The position numbers and the translations under genes are program-made. Below the pieces are notes generated by a model. The model was not told where the DNA came from, did no database searches, and saw only the letters and a program-made list of their open reading frames with translations. This document shows positions 1 through 8,364 of a stretch of 34,055 bases of DNA, piece after piece; within the stretch, counting starts at the first letter, position 1; every line of letters starts with the position of its first letter. Source of the DNA: Rhodovibrio sp. (GTDB lineage Bacteria; Pseudomonadota; Alphaproteobacteria; Kiloniellales; Rhodovibrionaceae); assembly GCA_007127165.1 (NCBI GenBank), contig SKZV01000003.1, positions 1-34,055 on the forward strand, in the 5' to 3' direction.

Positions 1-1059
1 ATGATCGCGGCGCTCTTCGCGGCAGCGTTGTGGATTAACATCGCGACCTTGATCGGCGCCCCGGTGTCGACGACCCACTCGGTCATTGGCGGCGTGCTGG
101 GCGCCGGGGTGATGGCGGCCGGGTTCGGGGCTGCAAACTGGTCGATGGTCATGCAGATCGTTGCAAGTTGGGTGATTTCGCCAGTCTTCGGCGGCGTCGT
201 GGCAGCGGTCTTCTTGGCGTATATCGAGCGCAGCATCCTGAACGCGCACGACAAAGTCGCTGCGGCACGCGTGCGGGTGCCGATCCTCGTGGGGATCATG
301 GCGGGCGCGTTCGGAACGTACCTGCAAATGAAGGGCCTCTCGCAGCTTATGCCGGTGCCTTTCTGGCTCGCGTTGACGATCGGTGCGTTGATCGGCGTCC
401 TGTTTTGGTTGTTGTCGCGCCCCTACGTCGGACAACGCGTTCAGATAATGGAGAACCATAAGAATTCCATAGGGTCGCTATTCACGATCCCGGTTATCGG
501 TGGGGCCGCACTTCTCTCGTTTGCGCACGGCTCCAACGACGTCGCCAATGCCGTTGGCCCGCTTGCCGCGATCTATGCGGCAGTCGCCGAAGGGGGGTGG
601 GGCCAGGAAGTCGAGTTGCCCTTCTGGATCCTCCTGATCGGGGCGTTGGGAATCGCTGTCGGCCTGTTGCTTTACGGGCCGAAACTGATTCGGACGGTGG
701 GGTCGAAAATCACGAAGCTGAATCGTGTGCGGGCATTCTGCGTCACGCTTTCGGCCGGAATCACGGTCATCATCGCTTCGGCTCTCGGTCTTCCGGTGAG
801 TTCCACCCACATTGCGATCGGTTCGCTTTTCGGCGTGGGATTTCTCCGAGAGCTCCTCGTGAACTGGAGTTTGTCGAACTCGCGCACGCAGACCAATGTA
901 AACGGCGACCCGGAGAAGCTGAAGCGGCGGTATCTGGTCCGGCGTTCTCACATGTTCACGATCATCGCCGCCTGGCTGATCACCGTTCCCGCCACCGCGG
1001 CAATCGCAGCGGTGATCGCTTTCGCCCTCGGGTTAACGGGCTGGATCGACTTCGTATAA
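1..1059 (+). CDS. pit: PiT-family inorganic phosphate transporter, 5' end cut by the window
   Basis: This is an inner-membrane, low-affinity phosphate permease (PHO4/PiT family). The open frame runs to the window edge, and the first GANDVAN-type signature expected near the N-terminus of the first half is absent, so the ATG at position 1 is probably internal and the gene starts upstream. The visible part holds the end of the first repeat (GAPVSTTHSVIGG, about residues 19-31), the second-half signature SFAHGSNDVANAVGP (about 173-187) and the paired GLPVSSTHIAIG motif (about 263-274). Hydrophobic segments fill most of the length. The gene converges on the antiporter gene that follows. No PhoU-like partner is visible on this side. 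Confidence 0.9.
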   Translation: MIAALFAAALWINIATLIGAPVSTTHSVIGGVLGAGVMAAGFGAANWSMVMQIVASWVISPVFGGVVAAVFLAYIERSILNAHDKVAAARVRVPILVGIMAGAFGTYLQMKGLSQLMPVPFWLALTIGALIGVLFWLLSRPYVGQRVQIMENHKNSIGSLFTIPVIGGAALLSFAHGSNDVANAVGPLAAIYAAVAEGGWGQEVELPFWILLIGALGIAVGLLLYGPKLIRTVGSKITKLNRVRAFCVTLSAGITVIIASALGLPVSSTHIAIGSLFGVGFLRELLVNWSLSNSRTQTNVNGDPEKLKRRYLVRRSHMFTIIAAWLITVPATAAIAAVIAFALGLTGWIDFV

Positions 1060-1126
1060 GCAGCTGCTCCGCATGGTCGAGCCGATTACAGCGTGTGCTC
1101 CTCCTTTTTTTCTTGCGGCACAGAAC

Positions 1127-3034
1127 TCAAGCGCGCGGCCGAGGCTCCAGTTCTTCTTCCTTGCTGCGCTTTTCGTCCACCTGCTCCGGGCTAGAGCGGC
1201 GGAAAGCGCGGAGTTTGCAGAACGGCAGGGCAAGCCGCTGCCACAGATGCCGCCACCAGACGTAAAGCAGATCCCGGCGAATGATGGGCAACGCGGTCGG
1301 CTCAAGTTCGATACCCACCTGTGATATCCGGCCGCTATCGAGGTTGCGGACGATCAATTCTACTTCGCCGAGGCGCAGACGGTCCCCCTCGACCGGCCGG
1401 TCCCGAAGGTGCCTGCGCATGAACATGTCGAGCGAGAGGTCCTTGTCCTGCGCTGGAATAGGCAGGTCGTATGCGTCCTTCAACTCCCCGATCTTGACGC
1501 TGCCGGAAAAGGTGAATTCGCCGAACACCGCTTCGGCGCGGCTTTGCTGCTCGGGTTTGGCGGCAATGCCGAATATGCGGTCCAGTTGCGCCATCTGCTC
1601 CGGCGGTGCGATCAGGACCAGGTAGTCGCCGGGTAGAAGCGCGCCGATTTCCCGCATGCTGCGCATCGCGCCGTCCCGGATGACCGAGATGATGTCCACC
1701 TCAGCGCTCAGTGGCAGATCCGCTGGGCGACGGCCTACGGCAAGGCTGGTTTCCTGGATCGTATAGGCGGCCATGTCGCGCCCAACGTCCGAGGGAAGGT
1801 CGACGTCGAATCGCGGCGAGGGGGCAGGCTCCGGAGGCAACGCCAGGTTCAGCCGCCGTGCCGCGACATTGATCGTCCACCCCTGGATCAGGAGCGAGGT
1901 GAGGACAACGACAAAGGCGATCTCGAAGTACACCATCGCGTTCGGCAATCCCGCCAGAACCGGCACAGTTCCAAGGAAGATCGGCACGGCGCCGCGCAAG
2001 CCCACCCAGGAGACGAACGCCCGCTCCCGCCACGTAAAGCGGAACGGCAGGAGGCAGATCGCCACGGCCAGCGGACGGCCGAGGACGATCAAGAAGAGCG
2101 CGATCCCGAGCGCGGGCAACAACGTGTCGAGAAGGCGCGACGGCGTGACCAGCAGCCCGAGCATCAGGAACATCACGATCTGGCTTAACCAGGCCACTCC
2201 GTCCTGGAATCGGTCCACGATCTGCGTGGCGCGATGGCGCTGGTTGCCGAGCACGAAACCGGCCAGATAAGCGGCCAGGAAGCCGCTGGCACCGACATTC
2301 TGCGCCCCTGCAAAGATCAGCAACGCGCCCGAGAGTGCAAGGATCGGGTAGAGGCCCGTCGCGAGCCGCGTGGCGTTGATCAACCAGACGAGCGCGAAGC
2401 CGCCGACGATGCCGATCACTGCACCGCCCAATATCTGTACGGCAAAGCTCGCCAGCAATTGAAGCGCGGCGGCCCAGGTCAGAAGGAACTCGTCGGCTCC
2501 AGCCCGGAGCAGTTCGACGCAGGTAATGGTCAGGAAAACGGCCATCGGGTCGTTCATCCCCGATTCCGCCTCCAGAATCGCACGCACGCGCTTGACCAGA
2601 TTGGTCCCGCGCAGGTGCAGCAGGAAGAAGACGGCCGCGGCGTCGGTAGACGCAACGATGGAGCCGACCAGGAGCGACTCCAGCCATGCGAGTCCGAAGA
2701 TCGCCCTCGCGGCCAGCCCGGTCAGGATCGCAGTGAGCAAAACTCCCACAGTGGCAAGAGTCAGGGCGGGCCACGACGCATGACGGAGAGTTTCTCTGTG
2801 GGTGCGCAATCCGCCGTCGAAGAGGACGATAGCAAGCGCCGTCGCCCCGATCGTGAAAGCCACTCCGAAATCGTCGAATTCCAGTCCGCCCGGACCGTCC
2901 TTGCCCGCCAGCATGCCGAGCCCCAGGAAGACAAGCAGCAAGGGGGCGCCGATGCGTGAGGAAACCAGCCCCGCGAAAATGCTGATGAACACCAGCCCGG
3001 CGCCAATCAGAATCAGTTGATTCCCGGCATCCAT
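1127..3034 (-). CDS. nhaP2: Potassium/proton antiporter, CPA1 family (NhaP2/CvrA type)
   Basis: A 635-residue monovalent cation/proton antiporter. The N-terminal ~390 residues are a multi-span CPA1 exchanger domain with the LFDGGLR segment near residue 72 and ESGMNDPMAVF near 157, the latter carrying the conserved transport Asp. After the membrane part comes a soluble region resembling RCK-C/TrkA-C (about 410-490) and then a CorC/HlyC-like domain (about 510-595). This order matches NhaP2/CvrA K+/H+ antiporters rather than simple NhaP Na+/H+ antiporters. The soluble domains suggest control by a cytoplasmic ligand. The gene stands alone, 114 bp downstream of the crcB pair on the same strand. 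The ion choice (K+ over Na+) is inferred from domain layout. Confidence 0.88.
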   Translation of the reverse strand: MDAGNQLILIGAGLVFISIFAGLVSSRIGAPLLLVFLGLGMLAGKDGPGGLEFDDFGVAFTIGATALAIVLFDGGLRTHRETLRHASWPALTLATVGVLLTAILTGLAARAIFGLAWLESLLVGSIVASTDAAAVFFLLHLRGTNLVKRVRAILEAESGMNDPMAVFLTITCVELLRAGADEFLLTWAAALQLLASFAVQILGGAVIGIVGGFALVWLINATRLATGLYPILALSGALLIFAGAQNVGASGFLAAYLAGFVLGNQRHRATQIVDRFQDGVAWLSQIVMFLMLGLLVTPSRLLDTLLPALGIALFLIVLGRPLAVAICLLPFRFTWRERAFVSWVGLRGAVPIFLGTVPVLAGLPNAMVYFEIAFVVVLTSLLIQGWTINVAARRLNLALPPEPAPSPRFDVDLPSDVGRDMAAYTIQETSLAVGRRPADLPLSAEVDIISVIRDGAMRSMREIGALLPGDYLVLIAPPEQMAQLDRIFGIAAKPEQQSRAEAVFGEFTFSGSVKIGELKDAYDLPIPAQDKDLSLDMFMRRHLRDRPVEGDRLRLGEVELIVRNLDSGRISQVGIELEPTALPIIRRDLLYVWWRHLWQRLALPFCKLRAFRRSSPEQVDEKRSKEEELEPRPRA

Positions 3035-3148
3035 TCGACTCTGCCTCGACGGATTATGTAGCCCTTCTCAGGTCGCGAGTGATAGCACGATCCGGAGGTC
3101 CTGCCTTGCAGGCAATAGGCACTTTCGCTGCGCAATTGTTGGGCTTTC

Positions 3149-3544
3149 CTACCGGCCTGCACCTTTCAAGCGATCTCCCCAGAGGCTGCCCGCCCAGACG
3201 GCAACGAGGCACAGCGCCAGGGAAAGCGCGATGTTGGCGCCGGCCATCGTTGTGTTTCCTGCGAGGAGTAGTTCCAGTGTTTCCTGGCTGAGCACCGAGA
3301 ACGTGGTAAAGCCGCCGCACAGTCCTACGGTGACGAAGATCTGAGTCGAAACGCTCACGCGAAGCTGTCCGTCCGCCGCGGTAAGCGCTGCGAACAAGCC
3401 GATGACGAAGGACCCGGTGACGTTTACGAACGCGGTGCCCCAGAGCGGCGCGAGGCCAAGCACCTCGACCGCCAGTTGGCCGCAGAGGAAGCGCAGCGCG
3501 CCACCGATGGCAGTTCCCAGGGCAACGGCGAGGGCGGCCTTCAT
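3149..3544 (-). CDS. crcB2: Fluoride ion channel CrcB/Fluc, second of a coupled pair
   Basis: A 131-residue, four-helix fluoride exporter subunit. It carries the family motifs NVTGSFVIG (about residues 41-49) and CGGFTTFSVLSQET (about 76-89), the Na+-site and pore-Phe region of Fluc channels. Its ATG overlaps the stop of the upstream crcB copy (ATGA at 3541-3544), so the two are translationally coupled. Charges: Lys2 and a basic C-terminus (R125, K127, R131), against a net-negative loop 3 (E88, E91). This predicts an N-in/C-in orientation, opposite to its partner. Function is well supported by the family; the heterodimer is an inference. Confidence 0.88.
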   Translation of the reverse strand: MKAALAVALGTAIGGALRFLCGQLAVEVLGLAPLWGTAFVNVTGSFVIGLFAALTAADGQLRVSVSTQIFVTVGLCGGFTTFSVLSQETLELLLAGNTTMAGANIALSLALCLVAVWAGSLWGDRLKGAGR

Positions 3545-3933
3545 ACCATTGCGCTCCCCGCCAAATAACCGCCCCACGCTCCGACAAGGCACAGCGCAAC
3601 CGACAGCGCCACGTTGGCAGCCGCCAAGGCGGTTTCGTGCCTGCGCGCCAGCGTCAGAGTTTGCAAGCTGAAGGAGGAGACCGTGGTGTAGCTGCCGAGG
3701 AAGCCGAAGACGAGGAGTTGGCGCACGCCGGACTCGAGGCCGCTCAACGATCCTTCGCCGAATCGCGCTACGACGAAGCCGATGGCGACGGCTCCACTGA
3801 CGTTCACCGCGAGCGTCCCCCAGGGAAACCGTACACCCAGCCGCCCGGTTATCGCCGCGCCCAGCCAATAGCGCGCCAATCCTCCCAGAGCGCTGCCGAG
3901 CAGGACCCAGAGATAAGCCGTTGCCGATACCAT
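3541..3933 (-). CDS. crcB1: Fluoride ion channel CrcB/Fluc, first of a coupled pair
   Basis: A 130-residue Fluc subunit with NVSGAVAIG (about residues 44-52) and FLGSYTTVSSFSLQT (about 78-92). I chose the ATG at 3933 because homologous sequence starts there and the earlier in-frame ATG (3999) lies inside an inverted repeat and candidate promoter. Loops 1 and 3 are basic (R21, R31, R35; R97, R98), while N- and C-termini carry no charge, predicting N-out/C-out topology. The copy downstream shows the opposite bias, which fits a two-gene antiparallel heterodimeric channel. I found no sequence matching the fluoride riboswitch core in the leader. Confidence 0.88.
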   Translation of the reverse strand: MVSATAYLWVLLGSALGGLARYWLGAAITGRLGVRFPWGTLAVNVSGAVAIGFVVARFGEGSLSGLESGVRQLLVFGFLGSYTTVSSFSLQTLTLARRHETALAAANVALSVALCLVGAWGGYLAGSAMV

Positions 3934-3969
3934 TGTCAGGCTCGAAGCTCCCCCATCACGCGCCGTGCC

Positions 3970-4020
3970 CTGATAGACGCATCTGCCAAGAGAGTTCAAC
4001 CGCGGAGATCGCTCTTGGCA
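3970..4020 (-). promoter_or_regulatory. Candidate crcB promoter overlapped by a 9-bp inverted repeat
   Basis: On the minus strand TTGAAC (3994-3999) and TATCAG (3970-3975) are separated by 18 bp and lie 37 bp upstream of the crcB1 ATG, a plausible sigma70-type promoter (4/6 matches each). A perfect inverted repeat, TGCCAAGAG (3984-3992) with CTCTTGGCA (4012-4020) and a 19-nt spacer, brackets the -35 element. That placement is typical of a repressor operator. The region is shared with the divergent gspK gene. The repeat is seen directly; promoter and operator roles are inferred. Confidence 0.4.
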
Positions 4021-4071
4021 AGGGCGCTGCCATGCAGCAACCTCACAAAAGACGACGAAGGGCAGGGGCGG

Positions 4072-5031
4072 ATGACAGTGATGGATCGCGGCGGTAAGCG
4101 GCGACTACGCCAGCGCGGTATCGCGCTGGTGATGGTGCTTTGGATTCTGGTGCTGTTGTCGCTCATCGCCGCGGCATTCCTCAGCGAGACCCGGACGGAG
4201 GCCGTCGCCACGCACAATCGTGTCGCGGCGGCGGAATCGGAAGCGCTCGCGGAGGCAGCCGTGAACTGGGCGATATGGCGGCTCATCCAGGAAAGCCCGG
4301 GCGGTTCGCTGACGGATCGTGACGCGGAACAGAGGTTGCCGGCGGATGGCCGACTCGTGCGCTGGCGTCACGGCGGCGGCGTTGTCCTGCTGAGCGTGCG
4401 CGATGAAGCGGGTAAGCTGGACATCAACACTACGCGGCCGGAAATCCTTGGAAGGCTTCTGTATGCCATGGGGGTCGAGCGCGACAGATCCAGGGTTCTG
4501 GCAGCGCGTATCGCGGATTTTCGTGACATCGACGACGTTGCGCGGGCCGAAGGGGCGGAGGCAACGGAGTACCGCGCGGCCGGGCTCGACTACGGCCCGA
4601 AAAACGCGCCCTTCGAAGCGGTGGACGAGCTTGGGCAGGTGCTTGGTCTATCCTCGGATCTGGCCGAACGGCTGCGGCCCCACACCACTGTCGCCACCGG
4701 CGCCGGAACCGTCGATCCCGAGTTTGCCAGCGTCGAAGCGCTCGCCGCCTTGCCGCAACTGGAGTTCGACACGGCAGTGAACTTCGTACGGGAGCGCAGC
4801 GCCAGCCCTCCCGGCATGGGGCCCAGCGCCCCCAGCGGAAGCACTTTCGCCGTTTCACCGCGTACCGCATACACGATAACCGCCGAGGCGCACGGCCCGA
4901 ACGGGGGAATTTTCGTGCGCGAGGCGATGGTCCGCCTGCAACGGCGCGATCCGGTGAAACCTTACGACATCTGGGTCTGGCGGCAGTCGCCCCGGCGGTT
5001 AAGCGACGGCGGCGAAGTCAGCTCCCCATAA
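4072..5031 (+). CDS. gspK: Type II secretion minor pseudopilin GspK
   Basis: A 319-residue protein with a type IV-pilin-like N-terminus: basic residues (KRRLRQR), then a Gly just before IALVMVLWILVLLSLIAAAF, a prepilin peptidase site followed by one long hydrophobic helix. As usual for GspK, the Glu at mature position 5 is lacking. The motif DEAGKLDINTTRPEIL (about residues 111-126) and the following helix-hairpin-helix-like region are typical of GspK. GspK caps the pseudopilus with GspI and GspJ. No other T2SS gene is nearby apart from the convergent prepilin peptidase. ATG 4081 is an alternative start; the AGGGG at 4064-4068 is rather close to 4072. Confidence 0.82.
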   Translation: MTVMDRGGKRRLRQRGIALVMVLWILVLLSLIAAAFLSETRTEAVATHNRVAAAESEALAEAAVNWAIWRLIQESPGGSLTDRDAEQRLPADGRLVRWRHGGGVVLLSVRDEAGKLDINTTRPEILGRLLYAMGVERDRSRVLAARIADFRDIDDVARAEGAEATEYRAAGLDYGPKNAPFEAVDELGQVLGLSSDLAERLRPHTTVATGAGTVDPEFASVEALAALPQLEFDTAVNFVRERSASPPGMGPSAPSGSTFAVSPRTAYTITAEAHGPNGGIFVREAMVRLQRRDPVKPYDIWVWRQSPRRLSDGGEVSSP

Positions 5032-5776
5032 TCGGCCCAAAGCTCCATACCAGCCAGATACCCAGCGCCAGGAATGGGCCGAAGGGCAGGGCGGTGTCTG
5101 CCTTTGGCCTGTGGGGCGATGCCCGCAAGGAGAGCAGTCCAGCGGTTGCGAGACCTCCCAGCGCGGCATAGAGCAGCACACTCGGCAGGCCCGCCAAGGT
5201 AGTCCAGGCGCCCGCTGCGGCGAAGAGCTTCGCGTCTCCCAGACCAAGCCCCTCGCGTCGGCGCAGACGCCCGTACAGCCACCGCACACCCGCTAGTAGC
5301 AGGAACCCCGCCACCGCTCCGATCGCTGCCATGGCGATCTGCTGCGGAGCCCACACCCACACGACCGCGAGCCCCGCCGGAATCAACGGCAGCACCAGGA
5401 CATCCGGCAGATAGAAGTGCCGCCGGTCGATCTCCGCCAGCGTCAGCAGAGTCCAGCCGAGTCCCGCACTGACCCAGGCAAGCGCTCCGGGGAACACGGC
5501 GATGCTCCAAACCGCGACGGCTAGCGAGGCAAGCTCGATGGCCGGGTAGAACAGGCCGAGCGGCGCGCCGCAGTGGCGGCATCGGCCCCAGCTCGAAATC
5601 CAACTGAAAATCGGAACGAGATCGCGAACGGCGAGCGTGGCGTTGCATGAGGGGCAGCGGGAGCGCCCCGCGACCACCGGCTCGCCGTCCGGCAAGCGCA
5701 GCACCAGCGTTCCCAGGAAGCTGCCGATGGCGGGCGCGGCCAGCAAAAGTATAATATCGCCGGGCGCAAGCGCCAT
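5018..5776 (-). CDS. pilD: Prepilin peptidase / N-methyltransferase (A24 family)
   Basis: A 252-residue inner-membrane aspartic peptidase that cleaves prepilin leaders and N-methylates the new terminus. It has two CxxC zinc pairs in the first cytoplasmic domain (CPSC 41-44, CRHC 66-69), the first catalytic Asp in LAEIDRRHFYLPD (D117) and the second in GLGLGDAKLF (D181, the GxGD motif). Length and about eight hydrophobic segments fit the full bifunctional form. Its 3' end overlaps the 3' end of gspK by 14 bp. Linkage to gspK suggests the GspO role, but the enzyme may also serve type IV or Flp-type pilins encoded elsewhere. Confidence 0.9.
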   Translation of the reverse strand: MALAPGDIILLLAAPAIGSFLGTLVLRLPDGEPVVAGRSRCPSCNATLAVRDLVPIFSWISSWGRCRHCGAPLGLFYPAIELASLAVAVWSIAVFPGALAWVSAGLGWTLLTLAEIDRRHFYLPDVLVLPLIPAGLAVVWVWAPQQIAMAAIGAVAGFLLLAGVRWLYGRLRRREGLGLGDAKLFAAAGAWTTLAGLPSVLLYAALGGLATAGLLSLRASPHRPKADTALPFGPFLALGIWLVWSFGPIMGS

Positions 5777-5888
5777 GCTTCACTCCCCTTTCCCCTTGGC
5801 TGCGGCTTTCATGGGCTGCAAATATCACAACCGTGGCCGCAGCGCAGGATTATCGGCTAGGGTCGGACAAGAAGTGGAGATGCATCAG

Positions 5889-6143
5889 ATGAGGGCGGCG
5901 GGGCTTTTCGTAGGGCTGTTGTTCTATGTGGCGGCGGGGTTGGCGTACCACTTGATCGTCTATGGCGAAGTCCTGTGGTCAGGAGCCTTCGTCTATGTCG
6001 TCATGGCGTTCTGGCCGATTCTCCTTGCCTGGGAAATCCTGAAGGTACTCCTGATCCTTCTCATCATTGTCCTTGCCGGACTGGGTCTCTATTGGTTGGT
6101 TCGCAGCCTGATCACGCGCCTGAGCGGGCGGGGGTCGAGATAA
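5889..6143 (+). CDS. Small membrane protein, unknown function
   Basis: An 84-residue protein with two or three hydrophobic segments (about residues 5-22, 30-46 and 46-66) and a basic tail ending in RLSGRGSR. I chose ATG 5889 because GGAG at 5876-5879 sits 9 nt upstream; ATG 5880 lies directly against that site and is less likely. I do not recognise the family. It precedes the oligopeptidase B gene by 25 bp on the same strand and may be co-transcribed with it, but nothing in the sequence links their functions. Confidence 0.6.
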   Translation: MRAAGLFVGLLFYVAAGLAYHLIVYGEVLWSGAFVYVVMAFWPILLAWEILKVLLILLIIVLAGLGLYWLVRSLITRLSGRGSR

Positions 6144-6168
6144 AGAATCAAGATATAACGGAGTCGCA

Positions 6169-8262
6169 ATGACCACCCCGCCACCTGTTCGAATCGTCGA
6201 TACCTTGCGCCGCTACCACGATCTCGAATTCCCGGATCCCTACGCGTGGATGCGCTCCGACCACTGGCAGGACGCGCTGCGCGACCCTTCGTGCCTCGAA
6301 ACCGAAATACGCGAGCACCTGGAGGCGGAGAACGCCTACGCCGATTCGGTCTTGGAGCCGGTGGCGGATCTACGCAGGAGGATCGAGAGCGAGTTGCGCG
6401 CCCGCTTGCCGGAACAGGACGCTTCCGTGCCGCTGCCCGACGGTCCTTACGAATATTACCGGCGCTATCCCGACGGGCTCCACCATCCGCTGTACTGTCG
6501 CCGCCGTCTTGGCGAAACAGCGGGCGAGGAAGAGGTGCTGCTGGACGGCAACCGCGAGGCCGAGGGCCACGAGTTTTTCCGGGTAGCGGCGACGGCACAT
6601 GCGCCCGATCACCGCTGGTTTGCCTACACCGTCGATTTGACGGGCAGCGAATACCACCGCCTGCGCGTACGGGACCTGACCACCGGCGAAACATGGGACA
6701 GCGGAGCGGAGGGTCTTCAGGGCGATGTGGTTTGGGCTGGCGACTCACGGACGTTGTTCTACACCGCGCTCGACGACAACCACCGCCCGTCGCGGGTTTA
6801 CCGCTGCGACAGGCAGACCGCGCGCCATGATCTCGTTTATACCGAATCCGACCCGGCGTTCTATCTGGATCTCGGCCAAAGCCTGAGCAGGCGCTTCATC
6901 GTCATAAAGGGCGCGGATCACTCGGAGACGGGGGAACTGCGCCTGATCGACGCGCAGCGGCCCGAGGCGCCGCCGAAGCTGCTGTTCGAGCGTGAAAGCG
7001 GAGTGGATTATACGCTGGAGGAGCGGGACGGGAGCCTGATCCTGCTGACCAATGCGCAAGGCGCGGAAGACAACAAGATCGTCACCGCACCGGTGGAAAA
7101 TCCGGATCCAAGCAGGTGGCGCGAGCTCGTTCCGCACCGCCCAGGCATCCTGATCCGCCGCATGTTTGTGTTCCGGGACTATCTCGTGCGGCTGGAACTG
7201 GCCGAGGCAAAGCCGAGGATCGTTATTCATGCCTTTGCGGACGGCAATGTGCGGGTCCTCGAAATTCCCGACGCCGATCCGGCGCACACCTTGGCCCTGG
7301 TGCCGGGATTCGAATTCGAGAGCGGCGCACTGCGCTTTTTGTACAGTTCGCCGAGGCATCCCGAGCGCACCTACGACTGCGATCTGCGCGACGCGGCGCT
7401 GACGCTGCGTAAGGAGGAAGTCGTCCCAAGCGGCCATCTGCCCGGAAACTACACGGTGGAGCGGCTGTGGGTGGCCAGTCACGACGGCGCGGAGGTGCCG
7501 GTGACCTTGCTCTACCACAAGGAGAAGCCGCCGCAGCCGAACCGGCCGCTCCTGCTCTACGGGTACGGCGCGTACGGGATGGCGATTCCCGACGGTTTTT
7601 CTCCGCATCGATTCTCGCTCGTGGACCGTGGCGTCATTTATGCCATCGCCCACGTTCGCGGCGGCAGCGAGCGCGGCCGCCGCTGGTACCGCGAGGGTAA
7701 GCTGGAGCGCAAAACCAACACGTTCCGCGACTTTCTGGCCGTGGCGGATCATCTTGTCGCGTCGGGGTTGACCGGCGCGGAGCACTTGGTCGCAAACGGG
7801 CGCAGCGCGGGCGGGATGCTGATGGGCGTGGTCGCGAACTGGCGCCCGGAGCTGTTCCGCGCGGTCGTCGCGGAAGTTCCCTTTCTCGATGTGTTGAACA
7901 CGATGTCGGATGACAGCCTGCCTCTGACGCCGCCCGAATGGTCGGAATGGGGGAATCCGGTTGCCGATCGCGAAGCCTGCCGACGGCTCGCCACCTATTC
8001 GCCCTACGATAACGTCGCGCCGCAAGACTATCCCCACGTCCTCGCCACTGCGGGAATCGCCGATCCGCGCGTGACGTATTGGGAGCCCGCGAAATGGGTG
8101 GCCCGGCTACGCGCCAACACGACAGGGGATGGCAAGATACTTCTCCATACCAACACCAAGGCCGGTCATGCGGGCTCGGCCGGGCGGTTCGGGCGACTGG
8201 CGGAGTTGGCGCTGGTGCAAGCCTATATCCTGATGGTTTGCGGCATGGCGGACAGAAGCTGA
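6169..8262 (+). CDS. ptrB: Oligopeptidase B, S9 prolyl-oligopeptidase family
   Basis: A 697-residue cytoplasmic serine peptidase expected to cut short peptides after Arg or Lys. The N-terminal part (about 1-415) is the beta-propeller gating domain, beginning with the typical YHDLEFPDPYAWMR segment. The C-terminal alpha/beta-hydrolase domain holds the triad: Ser546 in GRSAGG, Asp632 in GIADPRVTYWEP and His667 in TKAGHAG. YGYGAYG and AHVRGGSERGRRWY are also typical. Length matches the family (about 680-720). Start ATG 6169 follows a GGAG with short spacing. No signal peptide is present. Confidence 0.93.
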   Translation: MTTPPPVRIVDTLRRYHDLEFPDPYAWMRSDHWQDALRDPSCLETEIREHLEAENAYADSVLEPVADLRRRIESELRARLPEQDASVPLPDGPYEYYRRYPDGLHHPLYCRRRLGETAGEEEVLLDGNREAEGHEFFRVAATAHAPDHRWFAYTVDLTGSEYHRLRVRDLTTGETWDSGAEGLQGDVVWAGDSRTLFYTALDDNHRPSRVYRCDRQTARHDLVYTESDPAFYLDLGQSLSRRFIVIKGADHSETGELRLIDAQRPEAPPKLLFERESGVDYTLEERDGSLILLTNAQGAEDNKIVTAPVENPDPSRWRELVPHRPGILIRRMFVFRDYLVRLELAEAKPRIVIHAFADGNVRVLEIPDADPAHTLALVPGFEFESGALRFLYSSPRHPERTYDCDLRDAALTLRKEEVVPSGHLPGNYTVERLWVASHDGAEVPVTLLYHKEKPPQPNRPLLLYGYGAYGMAIPDGFSPHRFSLVDRGVIYAIAHVRGGSERGRRWYREGKLERKTNTFRDFLAVADHLVASGLTGAEHLVANGRSAGGMLMGVVANWRPELFRAVVAEVPFLDVLNTMSDDSLPLTPPEWSEWGNPVADREACRRLATYSPYDNVAPQDYPHVLATAGIADPRVTYWEPAKWVARLRANTTGDGKILLHTNTKAGHAGSAGRFGRLAELALVQAYILMVCGMADRS

Positions 8263-8364
8263 CCGAAATCAACGCATATCTTGCTAATCCGATGACTTTC
8301 ATCCTACTGTAGCTTACTACGTTGGAATTCGGTGAGGCCATTAGGTACAAGGGCAAGATAAGCC

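Noticed and set aside
1079-1111. Possible terminator between the phosphate transporter and the antiporter (GAGC/GCTC stem, later T7 run)
   Set aside because: The stem is only 4 bp with a 14-nt loop and four bases separate it from the T run.
3100-3112. CCTGC-CTT-GCAGG hairpin downstream of crcB2
   Set aside because: Short stem, no T run on the minus strand; not convincing as a terminator or operator.
3934-4060. Fluoride riboswitch upstream of crcB1
   Set aside because: I looked for the conserved core on the minus strand and did not find it; the only symmetry is the 9-bp inverted repeat.
6745-8037. Long open frame antisense to oligopeptidase B
   Set aside because: High-G+C shadow of a strongly coding gene; no family resemblance or independent ribosome-binding site.
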